A model generated the notes under the pieces. That model was not told the origin of the DNA and searched no databases. It worked only from the letters and a program-made list of their open reading frames with translations. A stretch of DNA of 64,000 bases, taken from assembly GCF_036711975.1 (NCBI RefSeq), contig NC_091973.1, positions 19,220,001-19,284,000 of the forward strand. Reading direction: 5' to 3'. Source of the DNA: Onthophagus taurus. Its lineage: Eukaryota > Arthropoda > Insecta > Coleoptera > Scarabaeidae. The translations under genes and the position numbers were made by a program. Below are positions 20,859 to 32,543 of this stretch, in pieces (position 1 is the stretch's first letter; every line of letters starts with the position of its first letter).

Positions 20859-22115
20859 ATGACAACCGTAAATAAAAAAAGAAAATATGAAGAAGAAAAT
20901 AGATGTTTTCGTAGCGAATGGGAGGAAAGTTTCGCATTTATCGAATACAATGGTAAATCATTGTGTCTTATTTGCAAAGATACCATCGCAAACTATAAAA
21001 TAAGTAATTTACGCAGACATTATGAAACAACTCATCCGCAGTTTTCCATTCAATATCCACCAAGTTCAAAATTGCGAAAAGAAAAATTAATGTCGTTAAA
21101 AAATTGTCTCCAGAAACAACAAGGCCTCTTAGCTTCATGCAGTAACGAGGATATCAGGAAAATTGAAGCTAGTTTTATTATATCTTGGAATATTGCCCGT
21201 GAAAAACGCCCGTATGTTGAAGGAGAATTTATTAAAAATAACTTAGTAGACGTAATTAACATTCTGGAACCAACTAATGAAAAATTGCTGAAACTAATTA
21301 CCCAAATTCCAACATCACGCCGTACTACAGAGCGTCGTATTTCTATAATAAATAAAAGTATTGAAAATACTTTGAAATATGATTTAAATAACTGTACTGC
21401 ATTCAGCATAGCGCTCGACGAATCTACAGATATTCAAGATATTCCACAATTAGCGATTTTTGTCCGCTGCGGTTCTGAAGAAGTACATATAAAAGAAGAA
21501 TTGTTAGATCTTGTAGCTCTTAGAGAAACAACTCGCGGCATCGATATAAAAAATGCATTCAATATGGTATTGAATAATTTTCACTTACCTATTGATAAAC
21601 TTGTAAGCGTTGCGACGGATGGAGCTCCTGCGATGACAGGAAAAAACCAAGGACTTATTGGTCTTTTGAAAAGTGATCCAAAAATTCCTAAGTTTGTACC
21701 AATTCATTGTATAATTCATCGCGAACATATCATAAGTAAATACTTAAAATTCGAAAACGTATGGAATATTGTTTTGAAAGTAATACACTTTATTCGTGTA
21801 AATGCAAAAACCCATCGTCAGTTCAAGAATTTTTTAGAAGAACTGAAAGAGGACGGAGATAAATCGCCAAATGATATATCATTTTACTGTATTGTAAGAT
21901 GGTTATCAGTTTATAATGTTTTGAACCGATTCAATGAATTACTCACTCCCATTTGCATATTTTTAAAAGAACAAGGAAGGCAATGTCTTGAACTGGAAGA
22001 CAAAAACTGGCTGCAAGATTTCTCATTTCTGACTGACACCATGCAGCACTTACACACCCTCAATTTAGCTTTGCAAGGAAAAGAAAAAACTAATGTTATG
22101 AATTTAAGTTTTTGA
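20859..22115 (+). pseudogene. hAT transposase 2 (ZBED5/GTF2IRD2-like), C-terminally truncated
   Basis: The frame opens with a BED-like zinc finger (CLICKDTIANYKISNLRRHYE) at about residues 32-56. It continues with a DDE-type hAT catalytic region: FSIALDESTDIQDIPQLAIF carries the first acidic residue and KLVSVATDGAPAMTGKNQGL the second. HCIIHREHIISK and IVRWLSVYNVLNRF follow. It runs without a stop for 418 codons, then ends in foreign sequence at about 22105, where a PLE has inserted, so the ERVFS-type dimerisation domain is absent. I chose the ATG at 20859 over one at 20844 because the conserved part begins just after it. Confidence 0.85.
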
Positions 22116-23019
22116 CAGTAACTAGGAAAAATGATCTTATTAATGTATGCTGAGTGTGTTTTATTGTAAATATTTTGTATCTGGTGAATGGTGTAGTTGT
22201 TGTTTAATCTTATAGCGTCGATTTTTCTAATTTCTTTAACGAAGTCTGATTCATTGAGGGGAACATGTTCTAATCTGTCAAAAAATCGCATACTGGCTTG
22301 TTTATGTTGTGAGCACTTGTATGAATTGTTAGGGATGATAGTGTCAGTTGTAGTTGGTTTTCTAAATATGTTGAAATCTAGTTTATTATTATAAATATTT
22401 CTCTTTATAGTTAGGTCCAGAAAATTGAGACTTAGATTATTTTCAAATTCCGTGGTGAAGTCAAGTTTTGAAATGTTATTGTAGATTTTGTTTAATGCTT
22501 TAAATTTAGCTTTATTCCCGTCATAAACAACTTGTAAGGCTCAGAAAAAAGTTGATTCTCGAAATGGTTCACATATATGTCCGATAGTATGCCGGATATG
22601 GGAGAACCCATTTTCAGACCGTCTGTCATCCTGTAAAATTTATCATCAAATGCAAAAAAGTTTTGTTTGCAGGTCAAAGATAGAACATCTTATTTCCAAA
22701 ATGTCAAGATTTAGGTCTAGTTGAAATTCTATTAAGTGTTTTCTAATTATTTTCATGGTTTTGTTAATAGGTACATTGGTGTAAAGGTTCTTTATGTCAA
22801 AAGATATGGGTTTACTTCTCTTATTAGTCTTAAAATTATCTAGCTTATTGATGAGGTCTTTGGAGTTCTTGATGGTATGTTGAAAATACTCGTGAAAAAC
22901 GTCATATAAGAACCTTTGAATGAGTCTGGCAACCTTGTTTGTGGGAATATCGTTATTGCTGATGATGGGTCTAATAATTTTTTGAATAGTTGCTTGTTGC
23001 AGTTAATATTTCATTATAC
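22106..23019 (-). pseudogene. Penelope-like element 3, reverse transcriptase fragment
   Basis: Minus-strand frames read IIRPIISNNDIPTNKVARLI near 22960, then KPISFDIKNLYTNVPINK near 22790, GLKMGSPISGILSDIYVNHF near 22600, and DRLEHVPLNESDFVKEI in the linker near 22270. Several frameshifts occur. The catalytic YxDD region is damaged and no GIY-YIG part is visible. It has inserted into hAT 2 and is itself bounded by the BEL element. Confidence 0.85.
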
Positions 23020-23024
23020 ATTAG

Positions 23025-23253
23025 TGTTTAGGCAACCCAAATAACAAACCAAATTTTATGTAACCATGACAATTTTGTCGATTTCAAATGTTACAAATAA
23101 AACAAGCAGCCATTATTGTATTCGTTATTAAAACGACGCCTTTTATTCGATCCTCTGAAGAATTCAACTTAGAACCCCAATTCAAGTAAGAAATTTCCAA
23201 TTTTTCTTTCGAACCAACACCTACAATTATTCCCGACATTTGTCGCGCGAACA
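23025..23253 (+). repeat. BEL/Pao 5' LTR
   Basis: The LTR starts TGTTTAGGCAACCC and ends CGCGCGAACA, with TG...CA termini. It matches 28676-28904 in length and, as far as read, in sequence. Confidence 0.95.
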
Positions 23254-23475
23254 TTTGGTCCTTCGAGCCGGATTGTCGGTATTACCGGATTGTCGGTATT
23301 TTCTCTTTTCCCCGGTTATCGGACACATCTTCGCCAGCGTGCGTTGTTGGGCCCTTCGTTGCCGCGCTTTAATTCCCGGTACCTTGGGGTGATCCGGACG
23401 CACGACGCTGTTTCCGAGATTCCTTTTCCCTTAATTTATATTTAATTTCGTTTATTTTGAATTTATTTATTCACC
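23254..23475 (+). promoter_or_regulatory. BEL/Pao primer binding site and leader
   Basis: TGGTCCTTCGAGCCGG at about 23256 has the TGG start of a tRNA 3'-end complement. The phrase CGGATTGTCGGTATT follows twice in tandem near 23266-23300. The rest is leader up to the ATG, whose context is CACCATGA. The primer tRNA was not identified. Confidence 0.7.
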
Positions 23476-26400
23476 ATGACAACGACAACTGATAAATTAC
23501 AAAAGGCCGTTTTAAAAAGGACTAGTTTGCTTAATAGATTAAATGAAACTCTTACCTACGGCCAAAACTTGATCTCGGAAGAAGATAAATGTATCTTTTC
23601 TGCACGGGCAGACCGCGTTGATACTGTTTATGATCAATTTCAAGACATTCACAACCAGATCATGGGTTTTATCTCAGATGGTGACTTCCCACAACATGAT
23701 GAGGTAAGGAAAGAAGTTGATAAAGCTTATTTTACCATCAAATCGATCCTTATAAAAAATAAATCGTCACCTGCACCTATTCCTATTCCGCAATCATGTC
23801 CAAAACTAAACAAAATCATAATTCCTGTTTTTGACGGCAATTACAAAAATTGGCCGACCTTTTTCGATTTATTTAATACAATGATTAATGACAATGATTC
23901 ATTATCAGCCGTAGCCAAATATCAATATCTTCTCACTTCACTGTCCGGAGAAGCGTTAAATTTAATAAAAGGTCTTCCTGTGACCAATGACAACTATATA
24001 ATTGCCTATAACTCGTTAAAGGGGAGGTACCAGAATAAACGTCATCTTGCTACTTTATATTTTAACGAGATCGTTGCTCTGAAGCCAATACAAGAAGAGT
24101 CATCGAAATCTTTTAGGTTTTTAATAGATACCTTCAAAGAAAATATAGACGGTTTTCGGATGCTTAATTTTCCCGTTGATCAATGGGACTTTCTTTTGTT
24201 TAATATTCTTCTTCAGAAGTTAAACATTTCTACAAAAACCAAGTTTGAATCCGAACATACCACCTTTGAAATTCCAACATACCTTCAATTAATTAATTTC
24301 CTAGAAAACCAAGCAAAGGCTTTCGATTCAGTGTTACTCACATCTGATAAACTTTCCATGAACAAAAACAAACCTTTTCAAAATTATCGTGGCAAAACAT
24401 CGGTTAACCTCAAAACTGAAGATGTAAAACTATCTTTTAAATGCATATTATGCCCAGAATCACATTCAATATATCGTTGTTCTAAGTTTCTTGCAAAATC
24501 AGCTTCAGAAAGATTATCCATAGCAAGAGATCACAATCTCTGTCGCAACTGCTTAAACAAAAATCACAATACAAGTTCTTGTACATCCAATTATCGCTGT
24601 CATTCCTACGATCAACGTCATCACACATTGCTACATTTTGAAACTAAGAAGCAACCAACTATGCATGTAGGGACGACTGCATGTAATAATGGCAACGTAT
24701 CCATAGAAGGCGCTAATCATCAGGTCATTTTACCTATCGCGTTCGTACAGATTCGTGATCATTTTGGTCGACTTCATTTGGCAAGAGCTTTATTAGACTC
24801 TGGGAGCATGTCTAATTTTATTACCACCAAACTATCGCAAAGACTTCGGTTGCCACGTAAAAGTCATTCATTGGAGATTCATGGATTGAACTCTATGACA
24901 TCAATTTGTAATAAGGTCATCGTTAATTGCAAGATTCAATCTTGTCAATCCCAAAATTTCTCTTGTGATCTGAAAGCCATTGTTACTCCGTCTATTTGTT
25001 CTGCTCAACCTTCATTATCACGTATCATTAATTCTTACGATCATCTTAAATGTTTGGATTTTCATCCTGAACATAATACCTCAGTCAAAGATGTTGATCT
25101 ACTATTGGGAGCAGAATTAGTTCCTCAAATTTTTACTGGTGGTCGTGTCTGCGGTGGTCAGAACGATCCTATTGCTTTACATTCCGTCTTTGGATGGATA
25201 TTAATGGGAAAATCTCAATTATCGACATCGACTTCATTATCAACTTGCGTTTCTACGACTGATGATTCTATTGATTCAGTAATTCAACGTTTTTGGGAAT
25301 TGGAATCAATTTCTGAAAATAAAACAATGTCTTTAGAAGAAGAACAATGTGAAGATCACTACAAGAATACTTATCGACGAGACGTATCCGGAAGATTCAT
25401 CGTATCTTTACCCTTCAAGAAGGATGAATCTGTTCTGGGAAATTCATACAACATCGCCTTAAAAAGATTTACTTTATTGGAAAATCGCCTACTGAAAAAT
25501 GTGTCGTTACATAAAAAATACGTTGATTTCATGAGAGATTATCTTGAGACTAATCATATGTCCCTCATTCCTTCTCCAGATATTACGTCTATTAAATATT
25601 ATATTCCTCATCATTGCATAATTCGTGATGATAATCAATTGTCAAAATTTAGAGTAGTCTTTGATGCCTCTGCGTTATCATCTAATGGCAAATCGTTAAA
25701 TGATGTTCTGTTGATTGGTCCAAAATTGCAACAGAGTATCGTTAATATTTTAATCAATTTCCGATTTTTTAAATACGCATTCACTTGTGATATTCAGCAG
25801 ATGTACCGGCAGATTTTAATCTCCCCTTCAGATCGAACATTTCAAAACATTTTATGGCGTTTTTCCCCTGAAGAACCGGTACAGTCATATCAATTAAACA
25901 CGGTTACTTATGGCGTTTCTTCAGCACCGTTCTTAGCTCTCAGAACAATTCTTGAATTGGCTAATGTGTACTCAAATGACTATCCTAAAGCTTCCCATGT
26001 ACTGAAACACAACGTTTACGTTGATGACATTGTCACTGGAGCTTCCACTATTAATGAGACACTTACGCTACAACAAGAATTAATAAACCTTCTCAACAAA
26101 GGCGGGTTTAAATTAAGAAAATGGGCCAGTAATAACCTTGATGTTCTAACTGCGGTTTCCGAATCCGATTTACAACGACCCATCTCCATGGACTATGATG
26201 AAACATGTTCCGTTAAGGTCCTCGGTCTTCAGTGGGATCCTTGCTCCGATCAGTTTTCCTTTTCATATACATCCCATGAATCACCTTGCAATAAGAGAAC
26301 CATCTTATCAGACATTGCTAGGATTTTTGATCCGCTCGGATTTCTAACACCATGCACATTTAAAGCCAAGCATTTCATTCAACAATTATGGTCCCTTCAT

Positions 26401-28548
26401 CTCGATTGGGATGAATCGCCCCCGTCAAGCATCCATTCCGAATGGAAAACCTTTAAACATAATCTTAGTTTATTATCCGATATTCATTTACCTCGTTTGA
26501 TCATTCCTGATCAACCCGAACACATCCAACTTCACCTTTTCTGTGATGCATCGCAAACGGGTTACTGCGCTGTCGCATACCTTAGATGTTCCACATCCAA
26601 TCTCATAACGACTTCGTTCGTTTGCGCCAAATCACGTGTGGCCCCTTTAAAGACGATTTCAGTCCCTCGACTGGAACTTTGTGGAGCCACCTTGTTGGCC
26701 GATTTATTTTCATCAATCACCAACACACTGTCGAATTTACCTGTCGATTTAGTCGTTGCGTGGACCGATTCACAAGTGGTACTTCACTGGCTTCATTCAG
26801 CTCCGTGTAGATGGAAAATCTTCGTAGCCAACAGAGTCTCTCATATACAAAACGCATTACCTCCCTCATCGTGGCGTTATGTGCCTTCTCATGATAATCC
26901 AGCCGATTGTGGTTCCCGTGGTTTATGTCCAAGTCAATTGTCATCTTTTAATCTTTGGTGGAATGGTCCATCATGGTTGAAAGAAGATTCCGATCAGTGG
27001 CCAGTTAACCCCATTTTCAAATATGAAAATAATGAAGCAATTGCTAAAGAGAGCAAACCTATTTTAGTAAATTGTGGGGAAAATCAAACACATTTTCTGG
27101 ATCACTTACTTACTAAATTTTCTTCCTTATCAAAAATCCAAAGAATTATTTCGTACATAAGACGGTTTATTCTACTTTCTAAGAAAAACCGCAACGTTAA
27201 TTTATTCTCATCATTTTCACAATTTGAACTGCAAGATTCACTTCATGTTCTCATAAAACATGTTCAAAATCAACATTTTTCGTGTGTCTTCAATGCTCTT
27301 ATCAAAAACCAGTTGGTAACAAAACCCTTTCGTAAACTCACACCCTTCATCGATCGTGACGGGTTGTTCAGGGTGGGTGGACGATTAAGACATTCGGATA
27401 TACCATACGAACATAAACATCCTTTATTACTGCCGTGTGATTCAAGACTAAGTGAATTAATAATCGAAACAATTCATCGTGAATATTTACATCCTGGTCA
27501 ACGCACCCTTCATGGATTATTGGCTCAACGGTATTGGATCCTGTCTCCGCGAAGAGCAATCCATCGCGTGTTATTTAAATGCATCAGATGTTTCCGGATG
27601 AATCCACGGCCACAAGTTCCATTGATGGCCGACCTACCAAAGTACAGAATATCAGAAGTGAAGGCATTCTCAGCAGCAGGAGTCGATTTTGCAGGTCCCA
27701 TACGCACTACCATGAACCGATCACGGGGATCTCGTTCTGTAAAATCGTATCTGTGTATTTTTCTTTGTATGTCTACTAAAGCTGTTCATCTGGAGTTGGT
27801 TACAGATCTTACGACTGATGCTTTCATCGCGGCTCTCCGAAGATTCCTCTCTAGAAGAGGGAATTGCATCAATTTGTATAGTGACCAAGGAACTAATTTT
27901 ATTGGAGCGAACAACAAGTTAAAAGAGATTGCCGAAGCTACTGGTTCGACTTTCGGCATTCAGTGGCATTTCCACCCTCCAGGAGCACCTCACTTTAACG
28001 GATTGGTTGAAGCTGGGGTCAAATCTGTGAAGAGTCATTTATTAAGAGTAATTGGAGAACAAATACTTACCTTCGAAGAAGTGTACACGGTGATAACTCA
28101 AATCGAAGCAGTGTTAAACTCAAGACCGTTATGCCCTTTGTCAAGCGATCCCAACGACTTGCTGCCCTTGACACCATCACATTTTTTATGTTTGGAACCG
28201 TTAAATGTGGAATTACCTAGTCCAGACTTTACCAAGAGTCCAATAAACCGTCTCGGCCGTTGGAATTTGCTGCAGCGTATGGTACAAGATTTTTGGGGCC
28301 GTTGGCGGACTGAATATCTACATACCTTGCAGCAACGTATGAAATGGAACAAAATCACTCCTATGATTAAAATGGGAGACATGGTGGTCATTAAGGATGA
28401 ACAGCGTCCCCCATTGCAATGGACGATCGGACGCGTAGTGGAAATACATCCAGCGCAAGATGGCGTTGTACGGGTAGTGGTTGTGAAGACCGCTAACGGA
28501 AGATTAATGCGCCCCGTCGCAAAGTTATCTGTATTACCCGTCAATTGA
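23476..28548 (+). CDS. BEL/Pao Gag-Pol polyprotein, 1690 residues
   Basis: Order of domains: Gag-like region (IIPVFDGNYKNWPTFFDLF, about residues 115-210), zinc-binding region (CRNCLNKNHNTSSC, about 355-370), aspartic protease (ARALLDSGSMSNFITT, about 437), reverse transcriptase with DIQQMYRQILISPSD and YVDDIVTGA (about 848), RNase H (LFCDASQTGYCAVAYLR, about 1022, and VPRLELCGATLLADL), integrase zinc finger HREYLHPGQRT...CIRC (about 1335-1375), and DDE integrase with AGVDFAGPI, LYSDQGTNF and GLVEAGVKS. It needs no frameshift between gag and pol. All catalytic motifs I could check are present. The product would make virus-like particles, copy its RNA and integrate. Confidence 0.95.
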   Translation: MTTTTDKLQKAVLKRTSLLNRLNETLTYGQNLISEEDKCIFSARADRVDTVYDQFQDIHNQIMGFISDGDFPQHDEVRKEVDKAYFTIKSILIKNKSSPAPIPIPQSCPKLNKIIIPVFDGNYKNWPTFFDLFNTMINDNDSLSAVAKYQYLLTSLSGEALNLIKGLPVTNDNYIIAYNSLKGRYQNKRHLATLYFNEIVALKPIQEESSKSFRFLIDTFKENIDGFRMLNFPVDQWDFLLFNILLQKLNISTKTKFESEHTTFEIPTYLQLINFLENQAKAFDSVLLTSDKLSMNKNKPFQNYRGKTSVNLKTEDVKLSFKCILCPESHSIYRCSKFLAKSASERLSIARDHNLCRNCLNKNHNTSSCTSNYRCHSYDQRHHTLLHFETKKQPTMHVGTTACNNGNVSIEGANHQVILPIAFVQIRDHFGRLHLARALLDSGSMSNFITTKLSQRLRLPRKSHSLEIHGLNSMTSICNKVIVNCKIQSCQSQNFSCDLKAIVTPSICSAQPSLSRIINSYDHLKCLDFHPEHNTSVKDVDLLLGAELVPQIFTGGRVCGGQNDPIALHSVFGWILMGKSQLSTSTSLSTCVSTTDDSIDSVIQRFWELESISENKTMSLEEEQCEDHYKNTYRRDVSGRFIVSLPFKKDESVLGNSYNIALKRFTLLENRLLKNVSLHKKYVDFMRDYLETNHMSLIPSPDITSIKYYIPHHCIIRDDNQLSKFRVVFDASALSSNGKSLNDVLLIGPKLQQSIVNILINFRFFKYAFTCDIQQMYRQILISPSDRTFQNILWRFSPEEPVQSYQLNTVTYGVSSAPFLALRTILELANVYSNDYPKASHVLKHNVYVDDIVTGASTINETLTLQQELINLLNKGGFKLRKWASNNLDVLTAVSESDLQRPISMDYDETCSVKVLGLQWDPCSDQFSFSYTSHESPCNKRTILSDIARIFDPLGFLTPCTFKAKHFIQQLWSLHLDWDESPPSSIHSEWKTFKHNLSLLSDIHLPRLIIPDQPEHIQLHLFCDASQTGYCAVAYLRCSTSNLITTSFVCAKSRVAPLKTISVPRLELCGATLLADLFSSITNTLSNLPVDLVVAWTDSQVVLHWLHSAPCRWKIFVANRVSHIQNALPPSSWRYVPSHDNPADCGSRGLCPSQLSSFNLWWNGPSWLKEDSDQWPVNPIFKYENNEAIAKESKPILVNCGENQTHFLDHLLTKFSSLSKIQRIISYIRRFILLSKKNRNVNLFSSFSQFELQDSLHVLIKHVQNQHFSCVFNALIKNQLVTKPFRKLTPFIDRDGLFRVGGRLRHSDIPYEHKHPLLLPCDSRLSELIIETIHREYLHPGQRTLHGLLAQRYWILSPRRAIHRVLFKCIRCFRMNPRPQVPLMADLPKYRISEVKAFSAAGVDFAGPIRTTMNRSRGSRSVKSYLCIFLCMSTKAVHLELVTDLTTDAFIAALRRFLSRRGNCINLYSDQGTNFIGANNKLKEIAEATGSTFGIQWHFHPPGAPHFNGLVEAGVKSVKSHLLRVIGEQILTFEEVYTVITQIEAVLNSRPLCPLSSDPNDLLPLTPSHFLCLEPLNVELPSPDFTKSPINRLGRWNLLQRMVQDFWGRWRTEYLHTLQQRMKWNKITPMIKMGDMVVIKDEQRPPLQWTIGRVVEIHPAQDGVVRVVVVKTANGRLMRPVAKLSVLPVN

Positions 28549-28675
28549 ATTTTGTATTTTATTTCTTTTCGCTATTTATTTATTTGTTTTCTTTTTTAAT
28601 TCATCATTGTATTTTGTATTGTTATTATTATTCAAATATTAATTGTTAAAAAATAATATTTTTTGGTGGGTGGAA

Positions 28676-28904
28676 TGTTTAGGCAACCCAAATAACAAAC
28701 CAAATTTTATGTAACCATGACAATTTTGTCGATTTCAAATGTTACAAATAAAACAAGCAGCCATTATTGTATTCGTTATTAAAACGACGCCTTTTATTCG
28801 ATCCTCTGAAGAATTCAACTTAGAACCCCAATTCAAGTAAGAAATTTCCAATTTTTCTTTCGAACCAACACCTACAATTATTCCCGACATTTGTCGCGCG
28901 AACA
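28676..28904 (+). repeat. BEL/Pao 3' LTR
   Basis: Same 229-bp sequence as 23025-23253, preceded by the polypurine tract at 28664-28675 and followed by ATTAG. Confidence 0.95.
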
Positions 28905-28909
28905 ATTAG

Positions 28910-29567
28910 TTTCACTATATTATTTGAATTTTGTTTTGTTTAGTTTTTTTTGTTTTTGTATATTTTTTTCTTGTTTGTATTATTTCATACTTTTTAGAAC
29001 ACGTGTATAAAAATTCGTAATGTTTTTGAAAATTAGAATAATCGGAGCTTAACATTTACCTCGAAAACGGTGATTTTTATCAATATTATCTAAAAGTGAT
29101 AAAAGTTTCTAAAATAAATTTTCTATTAGAAACTGCAAAAATAAATGTAGGGTTACGATCGAAAAAAAAGTTTTGAGCAAACAAATTTTAGGAACAGCCT
29201 GTATAGCATTGTTCCCGCGGACCGATCCAACTTATAAATTGCCTAATGGTTTTACGTGATATTAGTTTATACTGTACCAAATTTCAACACATTACCATAA
29301 ATAGTGTTTAAGATATTTAGAAAAATGTGTTAAAATTTCCTAACTTTGATGGCTTCTATCATTGAAATTTGAGGACTTTACTATTTTTTCTACATGAATC
29401 GTCCTCATTTTTACTCTGGTATATGTGGTTAAATTTGTTCCCCGAGTCACCGAAACACCCTCTATACTTTTTATGTGTATATCATTATTATGACATTATT
29501 ACTATTTTGTTGTGTGTGGAATAAATAAAAGTAAGTTAGATATTTGGGGGGTGTAACTTAGCACTGC
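28910..29567. other. Non-coding repeat-like DNA
   Basis: AT-rich with no open frame. The phrases ACAGCCTGTATAG near 29194 and GAAACACCCTCTATAC near 29451 look like ends of a dispersed non-coding repeat, but no family could be named. Confidence 0.35.
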
Positions 29568-29960
29568 GTGTGGTACACTGAATTCGTTCGTGTTATGGTG
29601 ATTAGGGATGCTATTAGGATGGCACACCTAAATGTGCAATCTGTTCATTCTAAACCTATTGATGACTTAGCAAAGTTGATAAATAGTAATAAATTGGATA
29701 TTCTTTCAATTTGTGAAACCTGGATGACGGAGTTAAGTGATAATATAATAATGGATGGTTTCCACAGAAATCTCCAGCTGCAAATTACAGAGAGTTTCAC
29801 GAAATCTTGGAAACCTCATTTAGTGATCTTTTGCCTTGGAGACTTTAATATATATCTTTTGAAAGATGACGATCCATCAGTAGAGGCGATACAGCTTATC
29901 AAAAAACCTACTAGAGTTACGAGAGTTTCATACGGCTATAGGATTGTATTAACCCATTAA
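29568..29960 (+). pseudogene. LINE endonuclease fragment
   Basis: The frame reads RMAHLNVQSVHSKPIDDLAKL and LDILSICETWMTE, which is the N-terminal part of an apurinic-type endonuclease of a Jockey/CR1-like non-LTR retrotransposon. Later it jumps to LGDFNIYLLKDD, so an internal deletion has joined two endonuclease segments. The reverse transcriptase is absent here. A related LINE scrap lies at 45170-46110. Confidence 0.75.
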
Positions 29961-29999
29961 TATCAATTACCAATCAAATCGATATTAATACCAATTAAT

Positions 30000-30317
30000 A
30001 TCGATTTTGAAAGAAAAACTGCAGAAGATTATCTAGAAAGACATAAAGAATTAACAGGTGAAATTTATAAAAAACTAACTAAAAAACAAGTTAAAGATAA
30101 ATCTAAACTCATTGACAAAATTAATGAAAACATAAAAGATACTGATTTTAAAAAAGATTTTAAAAAATCATTAAATTACTTGAAAATAATAAAGTTGAAA
30201 TAACAGCATTAGATGTTAAAAATAAAACAAAGGTAGTACATGTGAAAGAGATAAAACATAGAAGCTTTTCAGGTACGCCTATATTGGCATCATGTTCGCA
30301 ACATCAGAACTAATAGC
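30000..30317 (+). pseudogene. pol: Errantivirus pol C-terminal fragment (outer element of the nest)
   Basis: The frame reads ERKTAEDYLERHKELTGEIY, close in style to the integrase C-terminal region of the intact errantivirus (IQEHRDTTKEIYKKLNESL). A frameshift near 30180 is followed by VVHVKEIKHRSFSGTP. The matching env lies at 40840-42300 on the same strand, on the other side of Harbinger 2, which therefore split this element. Confidence 0.7.
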
Positions 30318-30545
30318 GGCTTTCACACGTACACACTTTCACGCAGTCTTGGAATGGCCCGTTCCAGTCGCGCAGGTTTGAACTTGCTTGTGAACACATT
30401 TTGCGCGCGCATGCTAGGAACGCGTGATACAGCAGTCTAGTTCGGGACGCTTTTATCGCGGAGTTTTGTCTCTTTTGAAAAATACTTTCACGTGGTCTAA
30501 AATGTGGGTTTGTTTTGCAACTATTTGACATAAAAATAACTTATT

Positions 30546-32543
30546 ATGACTGATACGCGATATTGGTCAAAATATTTCATGATCAACTTCATAGAGGAAT
30601 ATAAATCTAATCCGTGCTTATGGAAAATAAGATCTAAAGAGTACACAAACAAAAATTTAAAAAACGATGCATACGAAAAGTTGGTGAAACTTTGCCAAAG
30701 CATATATCCAGAGGCAAATCGCGATTTTGTGGTTAAAAAGATTCAGAGCTTGCGAGAATCTTTCCGAAAGGAACTCAAGAAAGTAGAGTCGTCAAAGAGA
30801 AGTGGATCATCAACTGATGATGTTTATGTACCATCTTTGTGGTATTTCGACTTGCTATTATTCACGAAGGATCAGGAACTACCCACTGCTAGTATAAGTA
30901 ACATTCCTAACACCGAGGATAATCAGATTCTTGAGGAGGATGATTTGGAGCAGGATCAGGAAGCATCGGTCGGATTTTCTGAAGAACTTGTCAGCACGCC
31001 AGGAAATAAGGAAAATATTGAAAACACCGAGGTAAGTTTATCTGACATGTTATTTTATGACACAGGTAATAGGCATTCGTACAACTGGATACCATTTCAA
31101 GTAATGATAGATGAAGGTACTTATTTAATTAACAAAAAGTTTATGCTTTTCCTTTTCGAAGCATTTCATCTTGAAAGTCTATTTTTCCATCTCCATTGAA
31201 ATAATGCATATAAGCTTCACGAACTATTTTCGCTGATGAACTAGCATTTCTCGCTGTGATACATGGCTGTAGATTGACCATATCTACACTATTATTTCTC
31301 CAGTCCCCCATTTGAATTCATCCATCGGCATTATACTGATCGAAAGTTGAACTGGATGCATATGGTGTTTTTAGTTTTAACAAAAAAATGTGTAATGCGC
31401 AAATAGCTAATACTACATATTTTATTTTTGTCGGAGCCATGTTTATTGCTGTGTGGAGAATTCTGAATTTAGCTGCTATTTGACCAAAAGCATTTTCTGT
31501 TACGTTCCTTGCCCTGGACAATCTATAATTAAAGATTCGTTTTGCATAATCAAGTTCCTTTTGTGGAAATGGTTTTAAAAAAATGTTCATGTAGACTAAA
31601 CGCTTCGTCCATAAACACATAGTTTAAATTATTAACAGTTTCGAAGTTATCTGGTAAACTGAGTTCTGACTTCATTAATTTATCGTAAAAGTCCGTGTAC
31701 TCGATAACACCACCATCTGATAGTCTTCCGTTTTTTCCCACATCCACAAAAATAAATTCGTAATTTGAATTCACTAGCGCCATCAAAACTATTGAATAAA
31801 AGTTTTTATAATTGTTGTATTGCGCTCCTGAATGAGGAGGAGGCACTATTCTGATGTGTTTACCATCCAAAGCTCCTCCACAGTTTATGAAATGCCATCT
31901 GTCTTGAAATCCCTTAGAAATATTAAGCCATTCTTCTTTAGAAGTTGGAAACTGCAAAGAAAAAAATCAATTAATGATTTTGTTCCAGGCTAAGAAGACC
32001 ACGTCGAGTGTCGTGACACCAGTTTCAAAAAAAAAGGATCATTTCCAAAGAGACAAAAAAAGGCCAAATACTTCCACAGAAACCAGAGAATTCATTGAAT
32101 TGTGTAAAACCGTATTGGAGCCTCAGAAAAGCGTTACGGATCTGACTGAATTTGATGCGGCAGGTGTGAGTGTAGCGAAAAAGCTACAAAGGATGCCTCC
32201 AAGCCAAGCCATATACGCTGAAAGCCTTATCAATCAAGTACTGGCAAGAGGACTTTTCAATAATTTATCTAGTGAAACCAAATTGTGTGATGGATCCAGC
32301 AGAAGACCCCTCAACTCTTACACCAGTAGTGGTTCACGATTATCTACTGTATTATCGCCATTATCCTATCATTCTATTAATATTTCTGAGTCATCAGTAG
32401 GGCAGGCACAGTACTCAGCAAGTGCTGCATCCAATGATTTGCAGAATCAGATGAATCAATTACCCCAATCAAGTCACGATTCAAATGATACTGCTTTATC
32501 GTTTTACGAGCATTCGTTTAGTTTTTTGGATAAGACCGATTAA
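30546..32543 (+). CDS. MADF-domain partner protein of Harbinger 2, two exons
   Basis: Exon 1 runs 30546-31031 and ends GAG followed by GTAAGT. Exon 2 runs 31989-32543 after TTTTGTTCCAG. Both junctions fall on codon boundaries, giving a 346-residue protein. The MADF domain is near residues 10-105 (FMINFIEEYKSNPCLWK, YEKLVKLCQSIYPEA, KKIQSLRESFRKELKKV). An acidic middle follows, and then a BESS-like segment (FDAAGVSVAKKLQRMPPSQA). It probably binds the element's DNA and helps the transposase. The intron 31032-31988 contains the transposase catalytic exon on the other strand. No stop interrupts the spliced frame. Confidence 0.85.

Larger units (their letters stand above)
23025..28904 (+). mobile_element. 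Complete BEL/Pao LTR retrotransposon
   Basis: LTRs of 229 bp lie at both ends and look identical over the parts I compared. The element is flanked by the 5-bp duplication ATTAG (23020-23024 and 28905-28909). A tRNA-like primer site begins TGGTCCTTCGAGCCGG just after the 5' LTR, and a purine-rich tract GGTGGGTGGAA precedes the 3' LTR. The single long frame is uninterrupted, so this copy is recent and potentially active. Confidence 0.95.

Noticed and set aside
28098-28544. 148-codon minus-strand frame under the end of the BEL polyprotein
   Set aside because: It is a shadow of the integrase C-terminal coding sequence and has no domain.
30546-32543. MADF/BESS gene considered as a host transcription factor
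   Set aside because: It lies between Harbinger terminal repeats and interleaves with the transposase, and copy 1 has the same partner gene.
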